From Leptospira kirschneri serovar Cynopteri str. 3522 CT (GTDB taxonomy: Bacteria; Spirochaetota; Leptospiria; Leptospirales; Leptospiraceae), in contig NZ_AHMN02000011.1 of NCBI RefSeq assembly GCF_000243695.2, positions 48,001 through 112,000 of the forward strand: a DNA stretch of 64,000 nucleotides. The letters are read 5' to 3'. The notes beneath the pieces were generated by a model, which was given only the letters and a program-made list of their open reading frames with translations, did no database searches and was not told the origin of the DNA. Below are positions 9,065 through 25,089 of this stretch, one piece after another (the stretch's first letter is position 1; every line of letters starts with the position of its first letter). The position numbers and the translations under genes were made by a program.

Positions 9065-9321
9065 AATCTCATAAATGAATTTTTGATTTGATGAAAGTCT
9101 CAAAATAGAGCTTTCATGTAAAAATTTGACTGGATGATTATACTTTTCGGATTTTATAGAGGTTTCTCCCGTAAATCGTTTTTAAAATTGAAATTGTAAA
9201 TTCCAAGATAAAAATACTCTGTCGTTTGATATAATTCTGACATATAGATAGAAGAAAATATAGAATATTAAAAAAACTGCAAGTTTCAAGTTGAAACAGA
9301 TACTGACGTTCTTATTATTTT

Positions 9322-9620
9322 AATTAACGTGAGTTCGACGTAATAAAACTAGGTCGAATCCGGCTTGCCACAGGCAGCCGGACCAGGCTCTCAGCTTCGG
9401 TCAAGTTATTGTGAAACTACAGAATCAGATTCAATTTTCATAAAATACCAATAACTTAACCCTAAAATGCTTTCGTAAAAAACGTTTTGCTGAGTTTCCA
9501 ACGCGACCTGTCGAACGACCCATGGGGAGTGAGACGCTGAGTTACTTCGAGCGACCGTAGAAGCGTTTTGCTGAGTTCATTCATCGATCCCTTTCGCGTT
9601 ATATCGAATTCACGTTAATT
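9322..9620 (+). mobile_element. R3 element, complete copy
   Basis: 299 bp with inverted ends AATTAACGTGAGTTCGA (9322) and TCGAATTCACGTTAATT (to 9620): 17 positions, one mismatch. The interior carries GTCGAATCCGGCTTGCC, the GAGTTTCCAACGCGACCTG segment with GACCCATGGGGAG, and ATCGATCCCTTTCGCG. No open frame looks like a gene. The right end supplies part of the stop codon of the GNAT gene at 9619, so the insertion defines that gene's 3' end. Confidence 0.75.
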
Positions 9621-10524
9621 AGGTTCTTGCCAACATCGGAAATAAAAAATTAGATTTAAAAGCCGATTGAAAACCTTTCACAAATAAAGGAGAATCTGTT
9701 TGAGTAATAATATCGTTTTCAATTTCCAAATCTAAAAAATCAAATTGATCCGGGCAAAAGCCAAAACGAATCTCTTCTACACCTTCTAAATTCCAATCTA
9801 AGAGAAATTTAGAAATGGAAAAAGGACTTTTACAAAGAATATCGTATATCCATAAAATCTTTTTATCCAGATGTAGAACTAAGATAGAGTCATTTTCCGG
9901 AAAATAATAAAAGTTCTCTGGATATACATAAATCCAATAAAAAGATAAAATAAATTCATATTGTATAACTCCAAATCGATTTGTAGTCGATTTAGCAGAA
10001 GAAGTAATTTTACGAAATAAGATTCTATCTTTTTTCGAATTTGCGTTCAAGATTTGAAAATTCAGGGAAGATTTTTTTCTGCGAAACGGATTTAGATTCT
10101 TGCAAACAAAACAGGATTCTTCCACTTTTTGAAACCCAAATTTAGGATAAAAATCTAATACGTTTTCGTTTCCAAATAGAAAGAAAAACGAAGTTTTAGA
10201 TTCGTAATCTTTTAAAATACGTTCTATGAGTTTGCGAGAAAGACCCTGACGCTGATATTCCGGTAAAGTTCCTACTGTTGCCAATTGAACCGCGTCAAAT
10301 TCTTGTCCGTTTAATATAATCTTCATCTCGCATACGGAGGCGTTCGATACCATAATTTCGTTTTTAAAAAAAGAATAAGGAATGTAGGAATTTTCCCAAA
10401 ACCCGAGCTGATACCAAAGGCGAAAGTCCGCTCCATAAAGCGCTTTGGGAGTAAATTGAAAAAACGCTTCTCTAAGTTTTTCCTCTTCTCTGTAGTTTTT
10501 ATAAAAGGTAAATTCTTTCTGCAT
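9619..10524 (-). CDS. GNAT-family N-acetyltransferase
   Basis: A 301-residue protein. Residues around 75-150 hold the acetyl-CoA fold: FDAVQLATVGTLPEYQRQGL gives motif A with the Q-R-x-G-x-S/A pyrophosphate loop, and FYPKFGFQKV gives the typical C-terminal strand. The remaining 150 residues are rich in aromatic amino acids and may be a second, degenerate GNAT-like domain. The substrate is unknown. ATG 10524. The last codons ART-stop run into the terminus of an R3 repeat, so the native C-terminus may have been altered by that insertion. Confidence 0.85.
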   Translation of the reverse strand: MQKEFTFYKNYREEEKLREAFFQFTPKALYGADFRLWYQLGFWENSYIPYSFFKNEIMVSNASVCEMKIILNGQEFDAVQLATVGTLPEYQRQGLSRKLIERILKDYESKTSFFFLFGNENVLDFYPKFGFQKVEESCFVCKNLNPFRRKKSSLNFQILNANSKKDRILFRKITSSAKSTTNRFGVIQYEFILSFYWIYVYPENFYYFPENDSILVLHLDKKILWIYDILCKSPFSISKFLLDWNLEGVEEIRFGFCPDQFDFLDLEIENDIITQTDSPLFVKGFQSAFKSNFLFPMLART

Positions 10525-10545
10525 TTAATTTGAGTTTGGTGGAAG

Positions 10546-10631
10546 AATATTACGGATCCCTATTTAATAGAATACTATGAGTTTTAATCTCAATATTTTA
10601 GTACAAAGTATTAGATATTTTTTATATAGTG
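10546..10631 (+). repeat. R2 repeat, highly diverged
   Basis: GGATCCCTATTTAATAGAATACT and, further on, AGTATTAGATATTTTTTATATAG follow the R2 order at low similarity. Called mainly because R2 copies sit in the same relation to R1 ends elsewhere in the window. Confidence 0.35.
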
Positions 10632-10714
10632 TCAGTGGGAAAATTTTCTAAAAATAGTAATTTCTGTATATAAATTTTACTCGGAATTTTTTCTAAAACT
10701 TTTTTGTTTTTATT

Positions 10715-10928
10715 AGAGTTGTTGAAAAATCCATTTTATAAAAAATCTACGAACTTATACCCGGAACTTGACAAAAAATATCATTCAAAAATTCTTAGAC
10801 TGTTACAAACAAACCTAAGTTGTAAAAATTACTGTAGTTTGTTAAAAGATTCAAAAGATGATTTCTTTGAAGTTTGCAGACAAGTTTCTAAAACATTTGC
10901 CGAAACTGAAAACAAATGTTGCAGCTGA
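10715..10928 (+). pseudogene. 5'-truncated gene fragment behind an R1 half-end
   Basis: An open frame with no ATG runs from the R1 left terminus AGAGTTGTTGAAAAAT (10715-10730) to a stop at 10928. It reads KNPFYKKSTNLYPELDKKYH .. ending in NKCCS, about 70 codons, hydrophilic and cysteine-bearing. The composition looks coding, but there is no proper start and R1's other half is missing. I read it as the 3' remnant of a gene cut by an R1-associated deletion. Three bases separate it from the convergent nuclease-like gene. A real small gene with a TTG start at 10704 remains possible. Confidence 0.4.
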
Positions 10929-10931
10929 GAT

Positions 10932-12254
10932 CTAATTTTTATGATTTGAATCCTCTAAAAGCAAATGTAACATTTCTCTGGTTGCAGAGCCGGTTAGAGA
11001 AAAATCTCTACCTGCTTCTTTTAAAAGAAGATTTCTTTTTTCTGAATTTAACGTTGGAATGATTTCCTTCATTTTAGTGCCTAATTCCTTTTCCAGATCA
11101 TATTCAGGTTTCATTGTATGTTTTTCTCCAAAAGTATCTATGATCGATTTGTTGATTTGAAAGGCGTGAATGGAAGCTTCTTTTCCTACGAACCTCATTA
11201 AATCTTCGTTAGACGAAAACGAAGGAAAACCCTTTGAGTTTTGTACTAAAAATTCTGTTAAGTTCTGGGCAGTATGATTTTTATAAAAGTCTATCAAATT
11301 GTAGGAGATAAAATCTTCGTACAAAAAATGGCGATTGGTTACAAGTTGAGTAGTTTTGGCTTTCATGTCTTTTTTTGTTTCTTTTGATGAGAAGATATAA
11401 CGGGCGTAATACGAAAAGTCTGCGTCGGGAACTGCCTTGGAATGATACGGTTGTCCTATGTCTTGGATATAGTGACAAGTCCAAGCGGCAAAACGATATT
11501 TCCAATAATCGTGTCCCGTTTTTCCCGCCAATTTGGAAAGTCGAGAAAACAACTCGATCCGATCCAAGATCATTCCACCTTTTACAACCTCGGGAGCGAA
11601 AAGGGAAAGAATCCAATTTTCATTTTGGAATTGCATATGAAAAGGAGCTTTACTACCTTCTCCTTCTGCTTTTCCATAAGGTTGTTTGCCATACCCATAT
11701 TCTTGAAAACTCCAAAGGTCATGATCCATTCCCCAATCCGGTTCATCGATAAAAGTATATAGAATGTTTTTAAGTTTAACTTTTTTTCCGATCGTAGATT
11801 GAAACCTTGCCGGAAGTTCGGGATGATCTAAAAGGTAGGGAGTGATTGAAGAAACTGAAACGTTTCCAATCATTGATTTAGAACCGGGGAGAATTCTTTC
11901 CACTTCTGAAAATCGAGTAGTGGGATTGAGTCTTGCCGCTTTTAAAAATTCTATAACCGATGCGGTTTCTGGATGAAATTCAACTTTTTTAAATCGTTTT
12001 GATTCTCTGGATTCTTCCCAAGCTGCAAACTCGTCAAATAGAACCTTTAAAGAATTCTTTTCTTTTTTTATGAAAGAATCCAAGGATTCAGATTCTACTT
12101 CTCTGGATATAAATCTCATAGAAGGATGTTCTAATATTTGATCCATAATGAGGTAGTGAGTTCCCCAAGAAAATAAGGCTGTTGGAAGAACAAAAAGAAA
12201 TGAAAGTACAACAAACACTTTCCGCTTCATTATAATATTTTGATTTTTGATCAT
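10932..12254 (-). CDS. Secreted S1/P1-nuclease / zinc phospholipase C-like enzyme
   Basis: A 440-residue protein from ATG 12254 (AGAGAAG upstream). The signal peptide is about MKRKVFVVLSFLFVLPTALFS, with Trp30 next. In S1/P1 nucleases and Bacillus-type phospholipase C the mature protein starts with Trp, whose amino group binds zinc; WGTHYLI fits. The family motif H-x3-D-x3-P-x-H is present as HYIQDIGQPYH (His261, Asp265, His271), and further His residues (HDLW, NRHFLYEDF, ASIHAF) can complete a trinuclear zinc site. It is about 150 residues longer than P1 nuclease, and the insert around 35-130 is unrecognised. It is exported and probably cleaves phosphodiesters; nuclease and lipase cannot be told apart here. 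Confidence 0.8.
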   Translation of the reverse strand: MIKNQNIIMKRKVFVVLSFLFVLPTALFSWGTHYLIMDQILEHPSMRFISREVESESLDSFIKKEKNSLKVLFDEFAAWEESRESKRFKKVEFHPETASVIEFLKAARLNPTTRFSEVERILPGSKSMIGNVSVSSITPYLLDHPELPARFQSTIGKKVKLKNILYTFIDEPDWGMDHDLWSFQEYGYGKQPYGKAEGEGSKAPFHMQFQNENWILSLFAPEVVKGGMILDRIELFSRLSKLAGKTGHDYWKYRFAAWTCHYIQDIGQPYHSKAVPDADFSYYARYIFSSKETKKDMKAKTTQLVTNRHFLYEDFISYNLIDFYKNHTAQNLTEFLVQNSKGFPSFSSNEDLMRFVGKEASIHAFQINKSIIDTFGEKHTMKPEYDLEKELGTKMKEIIPTLNSEKRNLLLKEAGRDFSLTGSATREMLHLLLEDSNHKN

Positions 12255-12439
12255 AATCTTCTCTTCGGTTTAGTCTTAGGGATTTCCGTCAGAATCAATG
12301 TAAAAACCAGACATGACTTTTCAGGATAATCTATAAAATGGTCCAAGGTGAATGATCTGGTAATCGAACACAACAAAAGATTTAATTGTTTTGGGAAATC
12401 ATGATCGAATAGAATTTTTCCGAACATTTGATTTATCTC

Positions 12440-12815
12440 AACTTTTCTTTGATGTGGGAACTACCGCGATTTTAAATTTTACGGAAAAACTTTGAAACGT
12501 GAAAACTCCCACATTTCTGGTTAACGTGTGTTTGAGTAAGGGATTTTTAATTCCGGAAAATTTATCTTTACTTAAAGATGTGGGAACTATAGCGATTTTA
12601 AATTATACTTTTCTAGCAAAATCTTGCAGTAGTTCCCACATTTTCATAAAAGTTCTATTTCATCTATAATATAAGTAGGATGTTATTTTTCTCTTACTTG
12701 TATTCTTTTAGACCGAACTCACATGTTTAATTGCCGTACGATCTTCAAAAAGCATAATGAACTTGCAATGAGACAAAATCTGTGGGAACTCTCACAAATT
12801 TAAATTTTACGGTAA
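12440..12815. repeat. R5 repeat cluster
   Basis: Cores at 12453-12462, 12579-12588 and 12781-12790 (TGTGGGAACT) and an inverted one at 12631-12640 (AGTTCCCACA). Linked segments TTTTAAATTTTACGG and AAATTTAAATTTTACGGTA recur. The 12579/12631 pair faces inward and could form a stem. The rest of 12255-12874 shows no gene. Confidence 0.7.
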
Positions 12816-12874
12816 AAATTAGACGTTCTTTTGAGGTGGTTTAAAACTTTTCGATAAGTCTGAACGTCTTGGCT

Positions 12875-14050
12875 CTAAAATAATTCCAAATCCTTACATT
12901 TTTTTTTCCAAACACGCTCTTGTTCATTCAGATATTGGAATACAATGGAATCGGAATGTTTTCCTTTTAAATAATCCAAAAGAAAATGATCTCCTACCAA
13001 AAGTTCGATTGCGGGACGATCCGATCTGAATTCGTATGCACCGGCTCTGTAGGCAAAATCGTTTGGATATTCCTCACCGAGAATACGAATCAACTTTAGA
13101 GTGAAAAATAGACTGTGGAATTTCTCCGGTTTGTTTAACAAAATTTGAAAACCGCCGCAGACTAGATCCTTATGTTTGTGAAACGTGGGAATAAATTTCA
13201 AAGGTCTTAAAATCAAACTTCCTCTTTGAGACTCTTCTAAAACGTTTCGAATACGATTGTTTTGTTCGTTTAGATAAGGAGCCCCGAAAGTTTCAAAGGG
13301 CCTCGTGGTTCCTCTACCTTCGGAAAGATTGGTTCCTTCCAAAAGACACTGACCGGAATAAACGTAACAAGTTGAGCGAAATGGAATATTCGGAGAAGGT
13401 GGAATCCAACTAAATTCCGAATCTTTCTTATCATACCATCCTTTATTTACGATTCTGATCTTTACGTTTAAGTGAAATTCTTTTTGATAATAAGAAAGTA
13501 ATTTTCCAGGGGTTAGACCATGACGATGCAAAACACTTCTCACTCCTACAAAAGATTCAAATTCTTTTTGAAGAGGAGAACCTTCTATTTTTTTTCCCGC
13601 AGGATTGATAGAATCAAAAACAATTACAGAAATTTCATTTTTTCCTGAAGAATTCCATTTAGAAATCTCTTCTAAAAAATAATAAGCGGTAGTAAGAAAA
13701 GTATAATAACGCGCTCCGGTATCTCTGATGTCAATGATGACTACGTCTAATCCTTCTAAAGAAATCGAATCTGGAACCAAACTGGATTCTTGGTCTCCAT
13801 AAAGATTGATAAATTCAACTTCGTCCAGATTATATCTCAGGCTGGAACCGGAAACCTGATCTTGAAGTTCTGCAAAAAGTCCGTGTTCTGGAAGGAATAT
13901 TTTCTTTAGATCATAACGTTTGTGAATGGATTGAAAGTGATATTCTCCATCTGGTCCGAAAGCGCTCTGATTGGTGATCATTCCAATTCTGGAAGTACGA
14001 AGCGACTTTTCAATTTTATTCATTCTTCCGATATACTCTTTAAGAGGCAT
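12875..14050 (-). CDS. namZ: DUF1343 / NamZ-type exo-beta-N-acetylmuramidase
   Basis: A 391-residue protein with the full DUF1343 pattern: [21 protein letters not shown] (Glu55-His56), [26 protein letters not shown], and [23 protein letters not shown] with Glu238. Characterised NamZ enzymes remove terminal MurNAc from peptidoglycan fragments; the conserved Glu residues are the expected catalytic acids. No signal peptide is visible from ATG 14050, unlike many exported members, so it may act on recycled muropeptides in the cytoplasm, or the true start lies elsewhere. It is divergent from the cNMP-type gene at 14175. The symbol is by family only. Confidence 0.88.
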   Translation of the reverse strand: MPLKEYIGRMNKIEKSLRTSRIGMITNQSAFGPDGEYHFQSIHKRYDLKKIFLPEHGLFAELQDQVSGSSLRYNLDEVEFINLYGDQESSLVPDSISLEGLDVVIIDIRDTGARYYTFLTTAYYFLEEISKWNSSGKNEISVIVFDSINPAGKKIEGSPLQKEFESFVGVRSVLHRHGLTPGKLLSYYQKEFHLNVKIRIVNKGWYDKKDSEFSWIPPSPNIPFRSTCYVYSGQCLLEGTNLSEGRGTTRPFETFGAPYLNEQNNRIRNVLEESQRGSLILRPLKFIPTFHKHKDLVCGGFQILLNKPEKFHSLFFTLKLIRILGEEYPNDFAYRAGAYEFRSDRPAIELLVGDHFLLDYLKGKHSDSIVFQYLNEQERVWKKKCKDLELF

Positions 14051-14174
14051 AAGGAGTCAAGTTTAACGAGAATTACACTCAAAAGTGGCCGATTCAAAAC
14101 GGTTTTTTAATTCCCTTTCTAAAAAATTGTTTTCTCTATAGATAAGAAATAGTTTCTTTTTCATTAATCCCAAT

Positions 14175-16698
<2,524 letters not shown>

Positions 16699-16700
<2 letters not shown>

Positions 16701-16727
16701 GTTCTAAAATCTAATTTTTTAGAACTT
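16699..16727 (+). terminator. Hairpin after the cNMP-domain gene
   Basis: AAGTTCTAAAA (16699-16709) and TTTTAGAACTT (16717-16727) form an 11-bp perfect stem with a 7-base loop, overlapping the TAA stop. The stem is AT-rich and no strong U tract follows, so termination strength is uncertain. Confidence 0.5.
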
Positions 16728-16738
16728 AAGTCCGAATC

Positions 16739-16836
16739 CTTTGTTGAAAAATTCCATAGTGAAGATTCGTAAAATTGCTTCAATTGTCCATTCAATCCAA
16801 TACAAACAGATCAAGAATTAATTTTTCAACAACTCT
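16739..16836 (+). repeat. R1 MITE, copy 4, left end eroded
   Basis: TTTGTTGAAAAATTCCATAG to TTTTTCAACAACTCT. The first bases of the left terminus have changed and no target duplication is visible. The interior CAATTGTCCATTCAATCCAA and ACAAACAGATCAAGAATTAA is nearly identical to copy 6 at 49616. Confidence 0.75.
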
Positions 16837-16894
16837 AATGTTTGCTCGGCTTTTCGTTTCTGAAACCAACTTTCAATTCTTTTTTATTTCGAGA

Positions 16895-17345
16895 TCGTTT
16901 GTCGGAACTTACCGCAAATTGTGGGTTTACCAGTTAAACTTTGAAAATGTGGGAACTACTATGAAATGCTAAAAGAATCATCGTCCATCCGATTTTTGCA
17001 CAAAATCGTTGTTTTGTGGTCATCATCAAAATTTAAATCCCATTTTAACGTGAGTTTGTTGGGAAAAAATTTTTTAAAAGTATGAGTTCCCACATTTAAA
17101 GAATTTATTTGTAAAATTGTGATTTGTGGTAGTTCCCACATTTTAGAAATAGATTTATAAAGTTCAGATTCTAACTTTTTTTCAGAAAATGAATCTTAGA
17201 TTTCTTTACGCTCTTGCTCACGTTATTTAAAAAACTGTTCCAAAGCGATTCTCTTTGATTTCTCGCCAGATGTGTTAGTTCCCACAGATTCAGTCTCTTA
17301 GAAATAGAGTGTTTCTTAAAATTTGTAAGAGTTCCCACATTTTTA
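16895..17345. repeat. R5 cluster with an R7 unit
   Basis: A plus-strand core at 16948-16957 faces minus-strand cores at 17085, 17131, 17277 and 17330. Between them, 16980-17040 holds R7 (CCGATTTTTGCACAAAATCG, TTTTGTGGTCATCATCAAAA), which recurs at 20375-20440 and inverted at 40655-40715. No gene is seen between 16701 and 17422. Confidence 0.7.
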
Positions 17346-17422
17346 GGTTCTACAACAATTCTAAGTAAAATGAAATATGGTAAGAAACGAAAACTTATAA
17401 AAAGAAATTTTAGTTTTAGATT

Positions 17423-18109
17423 CTATATTTCTTCCAAAAGATAAGGACGAGTATATTCTCGAATGATCTCTACTACAAAACGACCCCAACTTTTAGGATC
17501 GTGTTGTGAAATTTCGACCTGTTTTATTTTCGGAAAATAGGGAGCCACTTTATAATGACTGTGAGAAAGTTCAACCGCTCTCAGATAATTATCGACTCTT
17601 TTGACTCGAACGAAATTCAACAACTCAGATTGGACCTGACTTTGTGCAATGTAACCAATGATAATCAGTTTTGGAAAAAGAGATTTTTGTAATAAATTTA
17701 TGAATTCGGCAAAACTATCCACACGATCTATAAAACCTTCGTAGGCGCCGCCGCCTAAGTTCATAATCTGTGTCACAATATCCATTGTAAAGGAAACTCC
17801 TTCCGCAGAAGTCATGTCTGAAATGATAACAATTCCTTCATCCGGTTGGAATGTTTTGAACATTTGAGAGCCTTTGAAATGTCTTCTCAAAAGTTTTGCT
17901 GCGGATATATCTATCTCGGCGGCTTTAGTAAGAATCGTTTTTCCAGAAGAATCAAGAACAGGTTCTCTTGTGATAATGTATCTCTTTTTGGTCGCACCTT
18001 GATTCATCACTCGGAACGCTTTGACCTTTTCTTCGATTTCATCCAAAGAACAATAACCGATTTTTAATACGTTTTCCCTGGACCTTTTCCCTAATTCTGT
18101 ATCTTCCAT
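17423..18109 (-). CDS. Conserved-looking cytoplasmic protein of unknown function
   Basis: A 228-residue soluble protein from ATG 18109. Visible segments are [53 protein letters not shown] and [20 protein letters not shown], suggesting an alternating alpha/beta fold. There is no membrane helix or signal peptide. I do not recognise the family. It is transcribed away from the lipoprotein pair at 18269 and faces an R5-rich region downstream. Confidence 0.75.
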   Translation of the reverse strand: MEDTELGKRSRENVLKIGYCSLDEIEEKVKAFRVMNQGATKKRYIITREPVLDSSGKTILTKAAEIDISAAKLLRRHFKGSQMFKTFQPDEGIVIISDMTSAEGVSFTMDIVTQIMNLGGGAYEGFIDRVDSFAEFINLLQKSLFPKLIIIGYIAQSQVQSELLNFVRVKRVDNYLRAVELSHSHYKVAPYFPKIKQVEISQHDPKSWGRFVVEIIREYTRPYLLEEI

Positions 18110-18151
18110 TTGAAGTTTTAAAGGAACGGCAAGATTGAAATCCGAAACTTG

Positions 18152-18187
<36 letters not shown>

Positions 18188-18268
18188 CTTTGAACAACTT
18201 GCTTCTCAACTAAAGAGAAACAAGATTAAAACACTTGCACCTAATTTCCGGTTTTTCTGAATGGAATC

Positions 18269-18732
<464 letters not shown>

Positions 18733-18736
<4 letters not shown>

Positions 18737-19260
18737 AGGATTTTACGGATCATTCTCATTCTATTCGAAGATTTAATAGCGAAATTTTCGTAGATTCTGA
18801 AGACCGCTGGATCTTTAGAGGAAATCGAATCGATCAAAAAGAAATCCTATCTTACTTTCGTCAAAACCTCTACGAAGATGAACTTGGAATTTACATAGAC
18901 AATCGTTTTGGAGAGTTGAGGGAAAACGGCTATTTGGAATTAGAAGGTTATCCGATCCATTTAATCGCCTGTAAAGAAATGGAAAATACGTTATTCTTTT
19001 TTGCAGAATCTAATTCTGTCTATTTGTTGGAGGATTTAATTTTTGCGTTAGACGTAAACGGTTGCCTTTTTGCTAAAACGGTAGATCATAAAAAGCTAAA
19101 ATTCAGACCAGATCGAAACTGTCTTTCCGATCTCAGTCCTTTTTTAGAAGAAACGATGGGCGGAACCGAAATCCGATTTCAAGGTAAATCAATTCCAATT
19201 CTGGAATCGAATGAATCTCCAAAGGTAACTCTTCCGGAAGGTTTTAGTTCTATTTCATAG
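18733..19260 (+). CDS. Cytoplasmic protein, possibly DUF1285-like
   Basis: 175 residues, starting in an ATGA overlap with the preceding lipoprotein gene. The pattern [29 protein letters not shown] resembles the N-terminal half of DUF1285 proteins (W-x-x-x-G-x-x-I followed by a short helix and an x-x-D-G-x-Y strand), but I hold this weakly. There is no signal peptide, so although coupled to a lipoprotein it is expected inside the cell. The stop at 19258 leads into a repeat-rich gap of about 1.5 kb. Confidence 0.75.
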
Positions 19261-19409
19261 ATTTGATTTGTGATGATCAGTTTTTCTTTTACTTCTTCTC
19301 AAACAAATTGGTCCAATAACCTTAGATAACGTAAGTTCAGTATAAGAGAAACTTAGAGCTTGCCTCAAACCTAAAGTATTTTAGGCGATAATTTCTTAGA
19401 AATTTTTAA

Positions 19410-19600
19410 TAAAATGCAGTAGTTCCTACAAATTAGGTCTCATCTGGCAATTTGCGAACTTTCAAACAGTTCTACTCATAACTATATAATAAAGTACCTA
19501 ATATTTTACATAGAATCAGCGTTTTGTAATAGAACTAACGGTACTCAATTTTATAGAGATCAGTAATTTCATTAAATTTTCGTAGTAGTTCCCACATTGG
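19410..19600. repeat. R5 copies around an inverted R2
   Basis: GCAGTAGTTCCTACAAATTA (about 19421) and GTAGTAGTTCCCACATTGGA (core 19587-19596) bracket an inverted R2 (19472-19568, CTACTCATAACTATATAATA to TATAGAGATCAGTAAT). The order R5-R2-R5 suggests that R2 inserted into an older R5 pair. No gene is seen between 19261 and 20757. Confidence 0.65.
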
Positions 19601-19641
19601 ATGGTTTTGGGACAAACTCTAGATAAATTTTTCTAAAAGTA

Positions 19642-20158
<517 letters not shown>

Positions 20159-20364
20159 AACTGATTCTTTTCAAAGTGGATCTAATTTCAAATAACGTGT
20201 ATAAATTTCTTTCTTGAAAATTGGAAGTCATAACGTTAGCGATTGAGAAAAACAAATCCAAAACTCCAAAAATTTTGAATACACTTTGGAATTTTATAAG
20301 AAAATCTCTATAAAATGAATTTTTAATTTAATTACGGTCTTTTGTTTCTATTCAGAAATTCGAT

Positions 20365-20510
20365 TTGAAATCGTTATTCAACCTAGTTTTTGCATAAAAC
20401 TGAGTTTTGTGGCCATCCTAAAAATCTATTTTATAGAAGTTCCCATAAGTTTAACATAAGAACCACGTTCAGTCTGCATAAGCCACTAAATCTGTGGGAA
20501 CTACTGCTTT
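20365..20510. repeat. R7 plus R5 copies
   Basis: CTAGTTTTTGCATAAAACTG and TTTTGTGGCCATCCTAAAAA match R7. AGAAGTTCCCATAAG and TCTGTGGGAACTACTGC (core 20493-20502) are R5 copies facing one another. Non-coding. Confidence 0.55.
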
Positions 20511-20757
20511 TAGATTTTTTTTTCTAACTTTCCGATACCAAATTCACGTCTTATTTTATTTGGAGAAAAGTCTAAATGATTAAGTTTTCCAATGAATAGG
20601 GGAATCCATTTTAAGAATATAATTTGAGTCTAAAAACAAAATCACCTATACAATAAGTTATTTTTAAGAATATTCAAAATTTCTTCACAAAAATTTGATA
20701 TTGATTTCTTTTTTAATAAGCTGAATACTCACTGGTAGTAATGTTTGAGGTAGTTCC

Positions 20758-24066
<3,309 letters not shown>

Positions 24067-24083
24067 TATTCAGTTTTTTGAAT

Positions 24084-24110
24084 GGAGAATTCGTTTTAGA
24101 CGGATTCTCC
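24084..24110 (+). terminator. Rho-independent-type terminator after the RND gene
   Basis: GGAGAATTCG and CGGATTCTCC form a 10-bp stem with one T-G pair and a 7-base loop, followed by AATTTTAT. It lies 17 bases after the stop codon. Confidence 0.7.
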
Positions 24111-24154
24111 AATTTTATATCTGGTTTTATCTCGTTTTCAAATAAATCCGATTC

Positions 24155-24405
24155 GTTCGTATGAGTTCCTACATTTTCAAAATTTAACTGTAAAACTCGG
24201 ATTTATGTGAGTTCCCACATTTCAAAGTTTTACCGTAAAATATAGAATTGTGGTAGTTCTTGTTTGAGTTGTCGTAGAATGAACTTACTAGAAAGTGGGA
24301 ATTGTTTTTTACAATGAAATAGTTCCTTTTTTAAAGACCAAAAACATTGTAGTTCCCACGTTTCAAAGTTTTACCGTAAAATATAGAATTGTGAGAGTTC
24401 ACACA
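24155..24405 (-). repeat. R5 cluster with a 33-bp exact direct repeat
   Basis: TTTCAAAGTTTTACCGTAAA plus ATATAGAATTGTG occurs identically at 24220-24252 and 24361-24393, each preceded by a minus-strand R5 core (AGTTCCCACA at 24210; AGTTCCCACG at 24351). A third unit (GAGTTCCTACATTTTC) lies at about 24161. This shows that the R5 unit is a core plus a linked tail and has recently duplicated. No gene in 24067-24479. Confidence 0.7.
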
Positions 24406-24479
24406 GATTAAGTCACATAATAAATTTTTAAACATTCCTTACAATTTTGGGAAGATTCAAGTGAGTTTGAAAAACGAAA

Positions 24480-25043
24480 ATGAGTTTTAGAGAAATTACG
24501 ATTCTAAAAATACAAGAACCGACCAAGTCGATTGCATCTCTGATTCGGATGATGGAAGAAGAGTTACCACAGTATAGAAAAACACTTCCTAAAGGTTTTA
24601 GAGAGGAAGTGGATTGTGACGAAGACACTATTTTATTTTTACATACTGATTTTTTACCATTAGATTTTCAAAAAACGACAGAACTAATTTCGACGAGAAA
24701 AAACGGTTTAGTTCCAGTTGTGGCGATTGATCTTCAAGGTCAGATTCTAATGCAAGCATTTGGTAATGAAGAAAGTCAAACTTTGTCTTTAAAAACCGGA
24801 TACGCACATTACTTTAGCCGGTCCAGAAATCAACTTTGGAAAAAGGGAGATACTTCGGGACATACTCAAAAAATCCTTCAAATTTTATCTCCAACGGATC
24901 GTTCTTTTTTAGTCTATCAAGTGGAACAAGAGGTGGCCGCTTGTCATGAAGGTTACTACAGTTGTTTTTTTAGAGAGAGGATAGAAGGAGTTACTTGGAA
25001 ACTACTTCCGGTTCCGAGAAATTTTCTTCCAGAAAAGAGCTAA
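24480..25043 (+). CDS. HisI-like phosphoribosyl-AMP cyclohydrolase with relocated or degenerate metal motif
   Basis: 187 residues, against about 110-140 for standalone HisI. The C-terminal part fits His[37 protein letters not shown] and [11 protein letters not shown], with Cys155 and Cys162 as the usual paired zinc ligands. The third ligand normally lies in a D-C-D-x-D motif 17 residues before the first Cys. Here that site reads PTDRS (138-142), with no Cys and one Asp. A D-C-D-E-D followed by TILFL occurs instead at residues 45-49, in an N-terminal extension of about 70 residues. Histidine biosynthesis (third step) is the default role, but activity is uncertain. It lies 47 bases upstream of mltG, probably one transcript. 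Confidence 0.75.
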   Translation: MSFREITILKIQEPTKSIASLIRMMEEELPQYRKTLPKGFREEVDCDEDTILFLHTDFLPLDFQKTTELISTRKNGLVPVVAIDLQGQILMQAFGNEESQTLSLKTGYAHYFSRSRNQLWKKGDTSGHTQKILQILSPTDRSFLVYQVEQEVAACHEGYYSCFFRERIEGVTWKLLPVPRNFLPEKS

Positions 25044-25089
25044 AATTGTATTCTGCCTTTTGGAAACCTGTCGAAGGATAAATGGATTT

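Noticed and set aside
11375..11762. Two long plus-strand frames opposite the P1-nuclease-like gene
   Set aside because: Shadows of the minus-strand gene, which has a signal peptide and zinc motifs.
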